A stretch of DNA of 61,074 nt from an uncultured Phascolarctobacterium sp. (GCA_900547415.1 URGS01000011.1:1-61074), one strand, 5' to 3'. Positions 8,318-16,850 are shown, numbered from the stretch's first letter. Notes: generated from the letters alone by a model not told the origin. Translations and numbers: made by a program.

Positions 8318-9088
8318 ATGAAAAAGTTATTAATAATGATGATGAGCTTGGCAATGGTTATGATGCTTGCTGGATGCGGCGGCGACAGCCAAAAGAAGTT
8401 AGTAATTGGCTTAGATGATAACTTTGCTCCTATGGGCTTCCGTAATGATAAAAATGAAATTGTCGGCTTTGACATTGACCTGGCTCGTGAAGCCTGCAAG
8501 CGTCTGAATATGGAGGTTGAATTCAAGCCTATCGATTGGGGTGCTAAAGAAGCAGAAATGAAATCTAAACGTATTGATGCGATTTGGAACTGCTTCACCG
8601 TTAACGAAGAACGTGAAAAAGCATACGGCTTGTCCGAGCCCTATATTGTAAATGCTCAGCTTCTTGTTGTTCCTGCTGGCTCTGACATTAAGACCAAAGC
8701 TGATCTGGCTGGCAAGGTTGTAGCTGTTCAAGACGATTCTACTGGTGATTATCTGATGAATATGGAAGAGAACAAGGCTTTAAAGGCATCTCTGAAAGAC
8801 TTAAAAAAATATCCTGACTTTGCAGCAGCTTATATGGACCTTGACAATAAACGTGTAGATGTTATGATAGTAGATGCTGTTCTGGCTCGCTACTATGACA
8901 AAAAAAATCCTGGCAAATACACCATTCTTGATGAGAACATGGGTGACGAGGTTGTAGCAGTTGCATTCCGTAAGGAAGATAATGAACTGCGTGAGAAATT
9001 TAACAAGGCTTTGGCTGAAATGAAGAAAGATGGCACCTGCAAAAAGATTTCCGAGAAATGGATGGGTGCAGACATTACTAAATACTAA
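8318..9088 (+). CDS. Polar amino-acid ABC transporter, substrate-binding lipoprotein
   Basis: This 256-residue protein is a family 3 solute-binding protein. It has a lipoprotein signal with lipobox LAGC and the modified Cys at residue 20, then the classic two-lobed start (VIGLDDNFAPMGF) and the GFDIDLAREACKRL motif that contacts the amino-acid ligand. It is lipid-anchored and hands its ligand to the permease encoded next. The start at 8318 follows AGGGG at good spacing; an upstream in-frame ATG at 8300 lacks one. The ligand may be Cys/cystine, Gln, Arg or another polar amino acid; sequence alone does not decide. Confidence 0.9.
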   Translation: MKKLLIMMMSLAMVMMLAGCGGDSQKKLVIGLDDNFAPMGFRNDKNEIVGFDIDLAREACKRLNMEVEFKPIDWGAKEAEMKSKRIDAIWNCFTVNEEREKAYGLSEPYIVNAQLLVVPAGSDIKTKADLAGKVVAVQDDSTGDYLMNMEENKALKASLKDLKKYPDFAAAYMDLDNKRVDVMIVDAVLARYYDKKNPGKYTILDENMGDEVVAVAFRKEDNELREKFNKALAEMKKDGTCKKISEKWMGADITKY

Positions 9089-9104
9089 GATTAGAGTAAT
9101 TAAA

Positions 9105-9133
9105 GGGGCCGTGAACATCGGCCCCCATATTTT
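9105..9133 (+). terminator. Intra-operon hairpin between binding-protein and permease genes
   Basis: The stem GGGGCCG / CGGCCCC (9105-9111 with 9119-9125) is followed by a weak ATATTTTG tail. It probably lets some transcripts stop after the binding-protein gene, or protects its 3' end, giving excess binding protein over permease. Confidence 0.6.
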
Positions 9134-9150
9134 GTTTATTGGAGATTATT

Positions 9151-9795
9151 ATGGATTACGTTATTAGAATTATACCTCAGATGTTGGAGGGCAGTATTGT
9201 TACAGCGCAGATTTTTTTCTGCACTATTGTTTTAAGCCTTCCCTTAGGACTTATCCTCAGTATGGGACGTGCTTCCCGCTTTAAGGTTTTGCAGAGCATC
9301 ATTGCTTTCTATGTATGGGTTATGCGTGGTACACCTCTAATGCTGCAATTATTGTTCTTTTACTTTGCACTCCCTGCAGTAGGTATTCGTTTTGATGATT
9401 TTACTGCAGCAATGATTGCCTTTGTTTTAAACTACGCAGCATATTTCTGTGAGATTTTCCGTTCTGGTATTCAGGCTATTCCTAAAGGACAGTACGAGGC
9501 TGCACACACTCTTGGCATGAACTATGTACAAACTATGCGCCGCATTATTATGCCGCAGGTTTTCCGTATCATTCTGCCTCCTGTGAGCAATGAAACTATT
9601 ACCTTGGTTAAGGATACCTCCTTGGTATATGTTTTAGCAATGAACGATCTGATGCGTACTACCAGAAATTTGGTGCAGCGCGACTTTGATATTACACCGT
9701 TTTTAGTAGCAGGCGTCTTCTATCTGCTGGCTACTCTGGTTCTGACAGTTATGTTTGAGAAGCTGGAACAACGCTTTTCCAGATATGATCAATAG
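9151..9795 (+). CDS. Polar amino-acid ABC transporter, permease
   Basis: This 214-residue inner-membrane protein of the HisM/GlnP group has about five hydrophobic segments. The cytoplasmic EAA loop that docks the ATPase is visible (QYEAAHTLGMNYVQTMRRI). It forms the translocation pore, probably as a homodimer because only one permease gene is present. The ATG at 9151 follows GGAG. The ATPase gene starts 10 bases after the stop. Confidence 0.92.
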   Translation: MDYVIRIIPQMLEGSIVTAQIFFCTIVLSLPLGLILSMGRASRFKVLQSIIAFYVWVMRGTPLMLQLLFFYFALPAVGIRFDDFTAAMIAFVLNYAAYFCEIFRSGIQAIPKGQYEAAHTLGMNYVQTMRRIIMPQVFRIILPPVSNETITLVKDTSLVYVLAMNDLMRTTRNLVQRDFDITPFLVAGVFYLLATLVLTVMFEKLEQRFSRYDQ

Positions 9796-9805
9796 GAGAA
9801 GTATT

Positions 9806-10564
9806 ATGAATAAAATTAAAGCTCAAAACATTTGGAAAAGATTTGGTGATTTAGAGGTCCTGAAGGGCATTGACGTAGAGGTCAATGAAGGCGAGGTTGT
9901 TGCCGTAATTGGTCCCTCCGGCGGTGGTAAAAGTACCTTGCTGCGCTGTCTCAATAAGCTGGAAACAATCGATAAAGGCACCATTATTATTGATGGTGAA
10001 ACCCTGTGCCAAGATAATGGCAAGGGCTCAGAATATGTCAGGAAGGACGATGTTAGCCGCATTGCCTGTAAAATGGGTATGGTATTTCAGCAGTTTAATC
10101 TTTTTCCTCATATGACGGTTCTGGAAAATCTTATTGAAGCACCTGTCAATGTACAAAAACGTGACCGTAACGAGGTTATTAAAGAGGCCGAAATCCTTTT
10201 GTCCAAGGTTGGTCTTTCTGATAAACGTGATGTATATCCCCGCAAGCTCAGCGGTGGTCAGCAGCAGCGTGTAGCTATTGCCAGAGCTCTGGCAATGAAG
10301 CCGTCTATCATGCTTTTTGACGAGCCGACGTCCTCACTGGACCCTGAGCTGACTGGTGAGGTTTTGAAAACTATGCGTGAGCTGGCTGATGAGCAAATGA
10401 CCATGGTTGTTGTTACCCATGAAATGGGCTTTGCGCGTGAGGTTGCCACTAAGGTGCTTTTCATGGCTGATGGCTATGTTCAGGCTGTTGGTAATCCTGA
10501 GGAAATTTTTGATAATCCTCAAAATGAACGCTTAAAGGCCTTTTTAAAGGTAATTCTTAAATAA
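9806..10564 (+). CDS. Polar amino-acid ABC transporter, ATPase
   Basis: This 252-residue ABC ATPase energises the importer. The Walker A motif GPSGGGKST is at residues 36-44, the signature LSGGQQQR at 148-155, the Walker B IMLFDEPT with D-loop SSLD follows, and a switch His lies in VVTHEMGF. It is closest to the GlnQ/HisP/TcyC type. The start at 9806 follows AGGAG; an upstream reading would overlap the permease end. It is the last gene of the three-gene operon, which closes with a terminator. Confidence 0.93.
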   Translation: MNKIKAQNIWKRFGDLEVLKGIDVEVNEGEVVAVIGPSGGGKSTLLRCLNKLETIDKGTIIIDGETLCQDNGKGSEYVRKDDVSRIACKMGMVFQQFNLFPHMTVLENLIEAPVNVQKRDRNEVIKEAEILLSKVGLSDKRDVYPRKLSGGQQQRVAIARALAMKPSIMLFDEPTSSLDPELTGEVLKTMRELADEQMTMVVVTHEMGFAREVATKVLFMADGYVQAVGNPEEIFDNPQNERLKAFLKVILK

Positions 10565-10571
10565 TCTTCTG

Positions 10572-10605
10572 CCTTCTTCATCTGTTGATGGAGAAGGTAT
10601 TTTTT
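10572..10605 (+). terminator. Terminator of the ABC operon
   Basis: An 11-bp stem (10572-10582 with 10587-10597, one G-U pair) with a TGTT loop runs into ATTTTTTT. Confidence 0.9.
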
Positions 10606-10717
10606 TCAAATTCACAAAGATGTTACGCCTTGGCCCTACTTTGGCCATAATGATTTGTTATCATATAGTCACGGAAATAAAGAACAACAGAAAACAAAGC
10701 AAAGACAGGTGATAGTA

Positions 10718-10957
10718 ATGCACGTCAAGATTTTGGGACCTATGACGAAGCAGGCCGAGCTGCTGATGCAAAATACCGCAATAGCTTTGAAGAAGCTAAA
10801 AGTTAAAGCTAAGTTTGAGCAAGTTTCTGAATTCCGTAAGGTAGTAGCTTACGGAGTAATGGCTCTTCCTGCACTGGTCATTGACGAGAGAGTGATATCT
10901 TTTGGCAGCGTCCTGAGTGTTGAAGAAGCGACAACTCTAATAAAGCAACTCCAATAA
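10718..10957 (+). CDS. Thioredoxin-fold protein lacking the CxxC motif
   Basis: This 79-residue protein matches the small 'redox-active disulfide protein 2' family (TM0996/MTH895 type) in size and pattern: beta-strand VKILG, a helix, and the conserved cis-Pro loop YGVMALPALVID before a final VEEATTLIKQL helix. The CxxC normally after the first strand is absent; the segment reads GPMTKQAELL, and the protein has no Cys at all. It therefore cannot do dithiol chemistry and may be a binding or scaffold relic. The ATG at 10718 follows AGGTG. The gene is alone between two terminators. Confidence 0.75.
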   Translation: MHVKILGPMTKQAELLMQNTAIALKKLKVKAKFEQVSEFRKVVAYGVMALPALVIDERVISFGSVLSVEEATTLIKQLQ

Positions 10958-10989
10958 AACACATCTTTTCATCATACACCTCTCCTTTT

Positions 10990-11030
10990 TTACGCCGTAC
11001 ACGGTCGCTGTGTGCGGCGTAATTATTTTT
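10990..11030 (+). terminator. Terminator after the thioredoxin-fold gene
   Basis: A 13-bp stem (10990-11002 with 11010-11022, one G-T pair) and a 7-base loop are followed by TTATTTTT. Confidence 0.85.
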
Positions 11031-11130
11031 GTTGGACTGCTTAGTATAAGGTGATTTTTTTGCACGATACACTATTTGTCCCAGCGGGTAAATTCTAAGT
11101 AAAATAAAAGTAAAAAATTTTACATTTTTT

Positions 11131-11160
11131 TTGCAAATACACTGCACTTTCGAGTATAAT
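11131..11160 (+). promoter_or_regulatory. Promoter of the Na+/phosphate transporter gene
   Basis: TTGCAA (11131-11136) and TATAAT (11155-11160) are 18 bases apart. An A/T-rich stretch upstream could be an UP element. Confidence 0.75.
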
Positions 11161-11193
11161 ATAAGCACTAAATTAAAATTCGAGGTGCAACGT

Positions 11194-12801
11194 ATGTTGG
11201 TATATTTTCTTGGCTTTTTAGGCGGCATTGCTTTATTTATGTATGGTATGCAGTTAATGGGGGATGGCCTGCAAAAGGCTGCTGGCGCAAAGCTGCAAAA
11301 AATTCTTGAGGCAATGACCGGTGTCTTGGCTTTAGGCGTTCTTTTAGGCGCTGTAGTTACTGCAGTGCTGCAGGCAAGTGGTGCTACCACTGTTATGACT
11401 GTTGGCTTGGTTAATGCAGGTCTGCTGACCTTAAAGCAGGGCTTTGGTATTATCATGGGTGCCAATATTGGTACTACTATGACTGCTCAGCTTATTGCCT
11501 TCAAGCTTTCTGACTATGTTCCTGTACTTATTTTCATCGGCTTTTTGGTACAGCTGCTGGCTCGCCGCAGCCGCACTAAATACTTAGGTCAGGTTCTGCT
11601 TGGCTTTGGTATTCTGATGATGGGTATGGATATTATGGGCAAGGCCGTTATGCCTTTGCGTAATTATCAGGGCTTTGTTGATTTTATCGGTGCCTTTTCC
11701 AATAACCCTATTCTTGGTATTGGTATCGGCGTAGTTATGACTGTGCTGATTCAATCAAGTAGTGCGACCATTGGTATCTTGATTGCCATGGCAGGTCAAG
11801 GCCTTATTCCCTTGGAAGGTGCTATTCCTGTACTTTTGGGCGACAATATTGGTACTTGTATTACTGCTGTTTTGGCATCTATGCGTGCTAATCAGACTGC
11901 AAAGCGTGTTGCCTTGGCTCACGTAATGTTCAATGTTATCGGCAGTATAATCTTTGTAACCTTTATGTCCATGTTCCTCAAGCTGGTCATTGCAATTTCT
12001 CCTGCTGGCGATATTGCCCGTCAGATTGCAAATGCTCACTCTGCCTTTAATATTATCAACACTCTGCTCTTTATGCCCTTTGTTGGCTACTTTATTAAGC
12101 TTATTGAGCGTATTCTTCCTGACAAGGGTGAGATTATTTCCCTGCGTCCTGTTTATCTTGATGAAAAAATGCTTAATACTCCCTCTATTGCGTTGAGCTT
12201 AGCTGTTAAAGAGGTAGTACGTATGGGCAATCTGGCACGTAAGAATGTTGGTATGGCACTGGAGTCTATTGGTAAGTTTGACGAAACCAAGGTTAAATAT
12301 GTTCTGGAGCATGAGCCTGTAGTCGATGCTCTTGAAAGAGATATTACAAATTATCTGACAGAAATGAGCTCTACTACTATGAGTGAAAGCTTATCTGCTC
12401 GCCATACTGGTCTGCTTCATGCCTGCAATGATATTGAACGTATTGGCGACCATGGTGAAACCTTGGCGAAAAAGTCTCGTATGATTTTTGAGGATGATGT
12501 ACGCTTTTCTGATGAAGCTAGGGAAGAGCTGCGCATTTTAGGCGAAAAGGTACTTTTGGCCAGTGGTCGTGCTCTTGAAGCATTGGAGAAGAATGACAAG
12601 GATATTGCAGCTGATGCTATCCGTCTTTGCCGTGAGGTTAAGGCTTACCAAAAAGAGGTGCGCAAAAATCATATTGTGCGTCTGAATGAGAAACGCTGCG
12701 ACCCCATTGCCGGATTTGTAATGCTGGAGCTGCTCATTAACATGAAGCGTGTTTCTGACCACTCTAAAAATATTAGCCAGCTGGTACAGGGTACATTCTA
12801 A
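11194..12801 (+). CDS. Na+/phosphate cotransporter, NptA/PNaS family, with PhoU-like domain
   Basis: This 535-residue protein has an N-terminal membrane domain built from two inverted repeats, each with a Gln-Ser/Ala-Ser-type motif of the family (LQASGATTVM, and LIQSSSATIG with GDNIGTCITA). A cytoplasmic PhoU-like helical region follows (about residues 340-530, HACNDIERIGDHGETLA and MKRVSDHSKNI). It imports, or as in E. coli YjbB exports, inorganic phosphate. The ATG at 11194 follows GAGGTG; a longer reading frame upstream begins inside the promoter. It is monocistronic. Other phosphate genes are not visible nearby. Confidence 0.9.
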   Translation: MLVYFLGFLGGIALFMYGMQLMGDGLQKAAGAKLQKILEAMTGVLALGVLLGAVVTAVLQASGATTVMTVGLVNAGLLTLKQGFGIIMGANIGTTMTAQLIAFKLSDYVPVLIFIGFLVQLLARRSRTKYLGQVLLGFGILMMGMDIMGKAVMPLRNYQGFVDFIGAFSNNPILGIGIGVVMTVLIQSSSATIGILIAMAGQGLIPLEGAIPVLLGDNIGTCITAVLASMRANQTAKRVALAHVMFNVIGSIIFVTFMSMFLKLVIAISPAGDIARQIANAHSAFNIINTLLFMPFVGYFIKLIERILPDKGEIISLRPVYLDEKMLNTPSIALSLAVKEVVRMGNLARKNVGMALESIGKFDETKVKYVLEHEPVVDALERDITNYLTEMSSTTMSESLSARHTGLLHACNDIERIGDHGETLAKKSRMIFEDDVRFSDEAREELRILGEKVLLASGRALEALEKNDKDIAADAIRLCREVKAYQKEVRKNHIVRLNEKRCDPIAGFVMLELLINMKRVSDHSKNISQLVQGTF

Positions 12802-12819
12802 AAGGATATTGAATAATAA

Positions 12820-12868
12820 CGGTATTTCTATGTTTAAAGCTAAAGCATGGAAATACCGCTTTTTATTT
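12820..12868 (+). terminator. Terminator of the phosphate transporter gene
   Basis: A 13-bp stem (12820-12832 with 12846-12858, one G-U pair) is followed by CTTTTTATTTT. I see no gene between here and the opposing terminator at 13043. Confidence 0.85.
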
Positions 12869-13042
12869 TCCGAACTTTCGATAGAAGTGGAGAAGATAAA
12901 GGGGTAAAAGGCATGAACTTCTTGTTTTAGGATAGAAGAGTGGTTTAGAAATCTGGTTGTAATAAAATGCTAAGTTTTTAACATACACTGGGATTTCCTC
13001 TGGTATAAGATATACGACTAGGGTGTGGCAGGCTGAATTGGG

Positions 13043-13085
13043 CATAAAAAAACGCTGACTACATAAAAATATGTAATCAACGTTT
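13043..13085 (-). terminator. Terminator of the 76-residue gene
   Basis: A 16-bp stem (13050-13065 with 13070-13085, closed by G-U pairs on the minus strand) with a TTTT loop is followed on minus by a T-run. Confidence 0.85.
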
Positions 13086-13099
13086 ATGCTGCTAAACAG

Positions 13100-13330
13100 T
13101 TAATAGGAGCGTTTGCCAAATAGGGGATGCGCACAGGGCTTAAGGGAAAGATGATGTACCAGCTCAGACGCTTCCTCTACGTTCAAGTCCTCTTTATTGC
13201 CCTGACGTTCCACAACGCACAGAGGGTTTTCGGTACCAACTTCACCACCGGGCAGATAAATGTATTCATTGTTTTCAGCATCGCCGAAAATGATGCCTGC
13301 TAATAGCTTTTCTGCAATAACCTTAGACAT
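13100..13330 (-). CDS. Small conserved-looking protein of unknown function
   Basis: This encodes 76 residues with no signal peptide or membrane segment. Visible traits are an aliphatic N-terminus (AEKLLAGIIFGD), a central Gly/Glu-rich segment and a C-terminus with Cys-Ala-His-Pro. A strong AAGGAG site, its own terminator and coding-like composition support a real gene. I do not recognise the family. It lies next to corA on the same strand but has a terminator between. Confidence 0.65.
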   Translation of the reverse strand: MSKVIAEKLLAGIIFGDAENNEYIYLPGGEVGTENPLCVVERQGNKEDLNVEEASELVHHLSLKPCAHPLFGKRSY

Positions 13331-13342
13331 AGATACTCCTTT

Positions 13343-13382
13343 TCTAAAAAAACTAAAGCCTGCTTTTTGCTAAAGCAAGCTT
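13343..13382 (-). terminator. Terminator of corA
   Basis: An 11-bp stem (13356-13366 with 13372-13382, one G-U pair on minus) is followed on the minus strand by TAGTTTTTTT. Confidence 0.8.
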
Positions 13383-13398
13383 AAAATATTGTTGGAAG

Positions 13399-14349
13399 CT
13401 AGAACATACGACGTTTCCACAGCAGGAAGCCTGTGAGACAGGCAATGCTAAGAGCTAAAGTAAGCACAAAGGCGAAGCCGTAGCTGCTTTCTGCAAAGGG
13501 AACAGGTACGTTCATTCCCCAAAGACCGGAAATCAATGTAGGAATAGCCAAAATAATAGTTACAGATGCCAAAAACTTCATTACAAGGTTCAGGTTGTTG
13601 CTGATGATGCTGGCGAAAACCTCCATCATGCTGTTAAGAATGTGGCTATACATTTCAACCATTTCTACAGCCTGCTTATATTCGATAATAACGTCATCAA
13701 GCAGGTCTTCGTCCTCTTCGTAGACCTTGATAATACGATTAGTCTGAGTGGAATTGCGCAGACGCATCAGTCGCTCCATGACAATGGCATTGCTGCGCAG
13801 AGAGGTGGAAAAGTAAGTCAGAGATTTCTGCAAATCAAGCAGATTAAACAATTCGCTGTTTTCCATGGACTGACGCAGGTGATTCTCCAATTCATCAGTT
13901 CTGCGGATAATGATACGAATATATTTCAGATACAATGTTGCGGATTTGTAGAGTATTTGGAACAGAAAACGAGTCTTTTTGAAGGTAGAGAACAAGCGGC
14001 TGTTATGAGCACCAAAATCTGCTGTTACAGCATTGGGCTCCAAGCAGACAGTAATAATATAGTTTTGATTGACAACAATACCCAGAGGGAGTGTGTCATA
14101 GTCTTTATTACTGCGCAGAAAAGGAATATCTACCAGAATGAGAATCTGGTCATCTTCAACTTCAATACGTGATTTTTCCTCTTCGTCAAGGGCTGCGGAC
14201 AAAAAGTCCATTTGGAGCTCAGTTGCCTCTGCAATTTCCTGCAGCTCCTCCTCAGAAGGTGCCACTACGTCAATCCAACAGCCTTTTTCCAGGCTTTCCA
14301 GCTCTACTTCGTTTAAACCTTGTTCAGTGCTTTTTACGATTTTATACAT
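13399..14349 (-). CDS. corA: CorA-family divalent cation transporter
   Basis: This 316-residue protein has a large cytoplasmic N-terminal domain with a long helix, then two C-terminal membrane helices. The invariant Gly-Met-Asn motif lies between them (GLWGMNVPVPF), and the protein ends in a basic KRRMF tail. It forms a pentameric Mg2+ (possibly Co2+/Ni2+) channel in the inner membrane. The GMN is followed by VP rather than the FE of Salmonella-type CorA. AAGGAGG precedes the ATG. The TSCPD gene lies upstream on the same strand, 36 bases away. Confidence 0.93.
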   Translation of the reverse strand: MYKIVKSTEQGLNEVELESLEKGCWIDVVAPSEEELQEIAEATELQMDFLSAALDEEEKSRIEVEDDQILILVDIPFLRSNKDYDTLPLGIVVNQNYIITVCLEPNAVTADFGAHNSRLFSTFKKTRFLFQILYKSATLYLKYIRIIIRRTDELENHLRQSMENSELFNLLDLQKSLTYFSTSLRSNAIVMERLMRLRNSTQTNRIIKVYEEDEDLLDDVIIEYKQAVEMVEMYSHILNSMMEVFASIISNNLNLVMKFLASVTIILAIPTLISGLWGMNVPVPFAESSYGFAFVLTLALSIACLTGFLLWKRRMF

Positions 14350-14385
14350 AATGACCCTCCTTTCTCTAAGCTCGTCAGCAGTTAT

Positions 14386-14625
14386 TTATATTTTTTCCAG
14401 AATTGCTTTGCTTAATTGGTCCGCACAGCTTGTTCCGCGGCCACCGCAGTCATTACCGGCAAAAAGCTCTGCAACCTTACGGGCGTCCATGCCTTCGACT
14501 AACAGGCTGATTGCCTTAAGATTACCGGGACAGCCGCCAATGAAGGATACATTATGCAGCTTACCGTCTACAATATCAAAGTTAATTTTTTTGGCACAGG
14601 TGCCTATAGTGTTATAGGTATACAT
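14386..14625 (-). CDS. Four-cysteine TSCPD-domain protein (TIGR03905 type)
   Basis: This 79-residue protein resembles the TIGR03905 family and the TSCPD domain found at the C-terminus of class II ribonucleotide reductases. Four Cys are visible at residues 10, 32, 60 and 67 (GTCAKK, GGCPGN, NDCGGRGTSCADQ), suggesting a metal or redox site. The function of the free-standing version is not established. AGGAG precedes the ATG. It is upstream of corA on the same strand and may be co-transcribed. Confidence 0.8.
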   Translation of the reverse strand: MYTYNTIGTCAKKINFDIVDGKLHNVSFIGGCPGNLKAISLLVEGMDARKVAELFAGNDCGGRGTSCADQLSKAILEKI

Positions 14626-14840
14626 AACGAAAATCTCCTAAAGGTACTAATTATATACTTTATTAAAATTCGACGTAAATTACTAAAATCCTCTTATAAA
14701 GCAGGGAAACGAGGAAATTTTCTTCAGGATATTTTTAAAAGCTGTTACGGATTTTACACTTAAATAAAGGGGCGTGCCGATAGCTGGGTATGTCGTAGTA
14801 AAATTTTTAGTAAATGCTTTAATTTGTTGGTGAAAGTTGG

Positions 14841-14954
14841 TATAATGAAAATGATTTATTACCACAATGCACGATGGTAGTATGGTAGGGCTCCTTGGGA
14901 GCAGTGCAAAATTTTGTAGTATGCTCGAAGCATGGAAGAAAGGTAGTGTATTTT
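14841..14954 (+). promoter_or_regulatory. Symporter promoter -10 and possible HutP-type leader
   Basis: TATAAT is at 14841-14846 with only a weak -35. The roughly 100-nt leader has several UAG triplets (14878, 14886, 14917, 14944), a GCTCC/GGAGC hairpin around 14890-14902, and TGCAC/GTGCA arms (14868 and 14904) followed by AAAATTTTG. HutP-family proteins bind spaced NAG triplets and prevent termination, and a HutP-like gene is second in this operon, so a regulated leader is possible. In the rest of the 14626-14840 gap I see no gene. Confidence 0.35.
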
Positions 14955-16388
14955 ATGTCTATTCAGTTGGTAATTGTATGTCTGTACATAGCAATGCTTT
15001 TTGGCATTAGCTTTTGGGTCAAGAGAAGGGCTGATAAGGGCGCAACAGAGTATCTTTTTGCGGGACGCAAGCTTAGCAGCACCTTGATAGCGGTTAATAT
15101 TACAGGATTGGCAGTCGGTGCTGCTTCTACTGTAGGTGTGGCGGAAAGAGCCTTCAGTATTGGTATGGCAGCAGGCTGGTATAATGCAGCTTGGGCAGCA
15201 GGCTCCGTTGTTATGGGCCTTGTGGCAGCAGGTAAGCTGCGTGCTATGAAAGTTTCTACTATTCCGGAGTTTTTTGAAAAATACTATGATGTTAAAGGCC
15301 GTGTAATCAGCGCTATTGGCCTTGTTATCATTATGTGTGTAATTACAGCGCTGCAGTATCTGGCAGGCGGAGCGATTTTGAGCAGTCTTTTGCCCGAAAT
15401 TTTCTCCTTCCAAGGCGGTATGCTGATGAGTGCTGTTGTATTTATTGGTATTACCTTAATTGGTGGTTTATGGTCCAGTGGTCTGGCAAATATTGTCAGT
15501 GTAACCTTGATCTATTTTGGTATTTTGTACTCCTGCGTCAGCTCTGTAAGCAAAGTTGGCGGCTGGGACACTTTGGTTGCTAAGCTTCCTAATGCAGCAA
15601 CTATGGTGGATCCGTTGGCAGGTATTCCCCTTGTTGTTATTGTAAGCTGGTTTGTTGTAATGATTACTCAAGCTATTACAGCACAGGGACCTGTGCAGAT
15701 TGCCTGCGGTGCTAAGGATGCTAAAACTGCACGTAATGGCTTCCTCTTAGGTGGTCTGCTGATTTTGCCTGTAGGCTTTTTGTGCGCAGTGCTTGGATTG
15801 GTAGCTAAAGTCATGTATCCTGAAATTCCTGTGGAAAAGGCAGCGTTGGCTATGCCCAAGGTTGTTATGGGACTAAATCCTGTGGCATCCGGTCTGACCT
15901 TGGCAGCTTTGTGGGCAGCCGATGTTTCTACTGCCTGCACAATTCTTTTAGGTGCTGGTACCTTGTTCTCCCAAGATATTTACAAGCGCTTTATTAATCC
16001 AAATGTTTCTGATGATAAATTCTTAAAAATCAGTCGTCTGACTATTTTCTGCATTGGTCTTGTTACATTGTGGTTTGCCTTTAATGCAGCAGGAATCCTG
16101 AAAACAATGATTGCAGGCCTTTCCATGACAACTGCTTTGACCTGTATCTTTTTCTTTACAGTTTTTGCTCCTGGTATTTGCCGCAAAAGCAGTGCTTTTT
16201 GGACAACTCTGGTAGGTATTGTGGGTATTGTGCTGTGGTTTATGCCGGGCAATCCTTTAGGAAGCATCAAGCCTATTTTCCAAGAGGTTGTATATTTTGA
16301 GTGGGTAATTTGTATTGCCACATTCTTGATTGTAGCTGTAATTGACAAAAATAAGATTCAAGAATTAGATATTGTAGAAGAGGACTGA
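14955..16388 (+). CDS. Sodium/solute symporter (SSS family)
   Basis: This 477-residue membrane protein has about 13 hydrophobic segments of the LeuT-like SSS fold. Family traits are visible: the RRADKGATEYLFAGRKL loop after helix 1, GLAVGAASTVGVAERAF in helix 2, and the Ser/Thr-rich helix (ADVSTACTILLGAG) that helps form the Na+ site. The substrate is not shown. The start at 14955 is the first ATG with a nearby purine-rich site (GAAAGG). The HutP-like gene begins 4 bases after the stop, so the two are translationally close, and histidine or a related amino acid is a candidate substrate. Confidence 0.88.
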   Translation: MSIQLVIVCLYIAMLFGISFWVKRRADKGATEYLFAGRKLSSTLIAVNITGLAVGAASTVGVAERAFSIGMAAGWYNAAWAAGSVVMGLVAAGKLRAMKVSTIPEFFEKYYDVKGRVISAIGLVIIMCVITALQYLAGGAILSSLLPEIFSFQGGMLMSAVVFIGITLIGGLWSSGLANIVSVTLIYFGILYSCVSSVSKVGGWDTLVAKLPNAATMVDPLAGIPLVVIVSWFVVMITQAITAQGPVQIACGAKDAKTARNGFLLGGLLILPVGFLCAVLGLVAKVMYPEIPVEKAALAMPKVVMGLNPVASGLTLAALWAADVSTACTILLGAGTLFSQDIYKRFINPNVSDDKFLKISRLTIFCIGLVTLWFAFNAAGILKTMIAGLSMTTALTCIFFFTVFAPGICRKSSAFWTTLVGIVGIVLWFMPGNPLGSIKPIFQEVVYFEWVICIATFLIVAVIDKNKIQELDIVEED

Positions 16389-16392
16389 TTTT

Positions 16393-16839
16393 ATGAGCGA
16401 CTATAACTATGGTAAGGGACCTGCAAGCAGTATTGATATTGGACGTGCGGCTCTGCGTATTGCATTGACCGCCAATAGAACAGAAGAAGCACAGATGAAG
16501 GATCAGCTGCAAAAGCAAGGCATTAAATCTACTGCAGTTGATTTTGGCGGCGAGTTTATTCCCTCCATTGTCAAGATTATCGAAAGAGCAGTTGTTGCTG
16601 CTCAGCGCCAGGGACTGGTGACAGAAACTCATGTTGGTGCAGGTGCCGTTGCTGGTGCTGCTCATGAGGCCTTGGAGCAGGTTAAGATGAAGGCCGTAGG
16701 CTTTAATGTAGGTGGTAAAATAGGTCTTGCCCGCAGCGGTGAGCATCTTTGTGTTGCTATTTATATGGGCGTAGGTGTTCTTAATTTAAATGAAATGTGT
16801 GTTGGCCTTGCTCATCGTTCTTTGGCCAGTGATGAATAG
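16393..16839 (+). CDS. HutP-like RNA-binding antiterminator
   Basis: This 148-residue protein matches HutP in length (about 150) and layout: an N-terminal helical part, then alternating strands with a His-containing segment (THVGAGAVAGAAHEAL) and a C-terminal VGLAHRSL, where Bacillus HutP has a metal-binding His. HutP binds L-histidine and Mg2+, then UAG-repeat RNA, and blocks termination of the hut operon. Here no hut genes are nearby; it is paired with an SSS symporter, so it may control uptake rather than breakdown. GAGG lies inside the end of the symporter gene. Assignment is by pattern, not alignment. Confidence 0.7.
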   Translation: MSDYNYGKGPASSIDIGRAALRIALTANRTEEAQMKDQLQKQGIKSTAVDFGGEFIPSIVKIIERAVVAAQRQGLVTETHVGAGAVAGAAHEALEQVKMKAVGFNVGGKIGLARSGEHLCVAIYMGVGVLNLNEMCVGLAHRSLASDE

Positions 16840-16850
16840 TTTGTTTTATA

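Noticed and set aside
11131..11193. N-terminal extension of the phosphate transporter
   Set aside because: This stretch contains the promoter -35 and -10, so it cannot be translated from that transcript.
12863..13045. Minus-strand 60-codon frame between two terminators
   Set aside because: It has no ribosome site, odd composition, and lies between convergent terminators.
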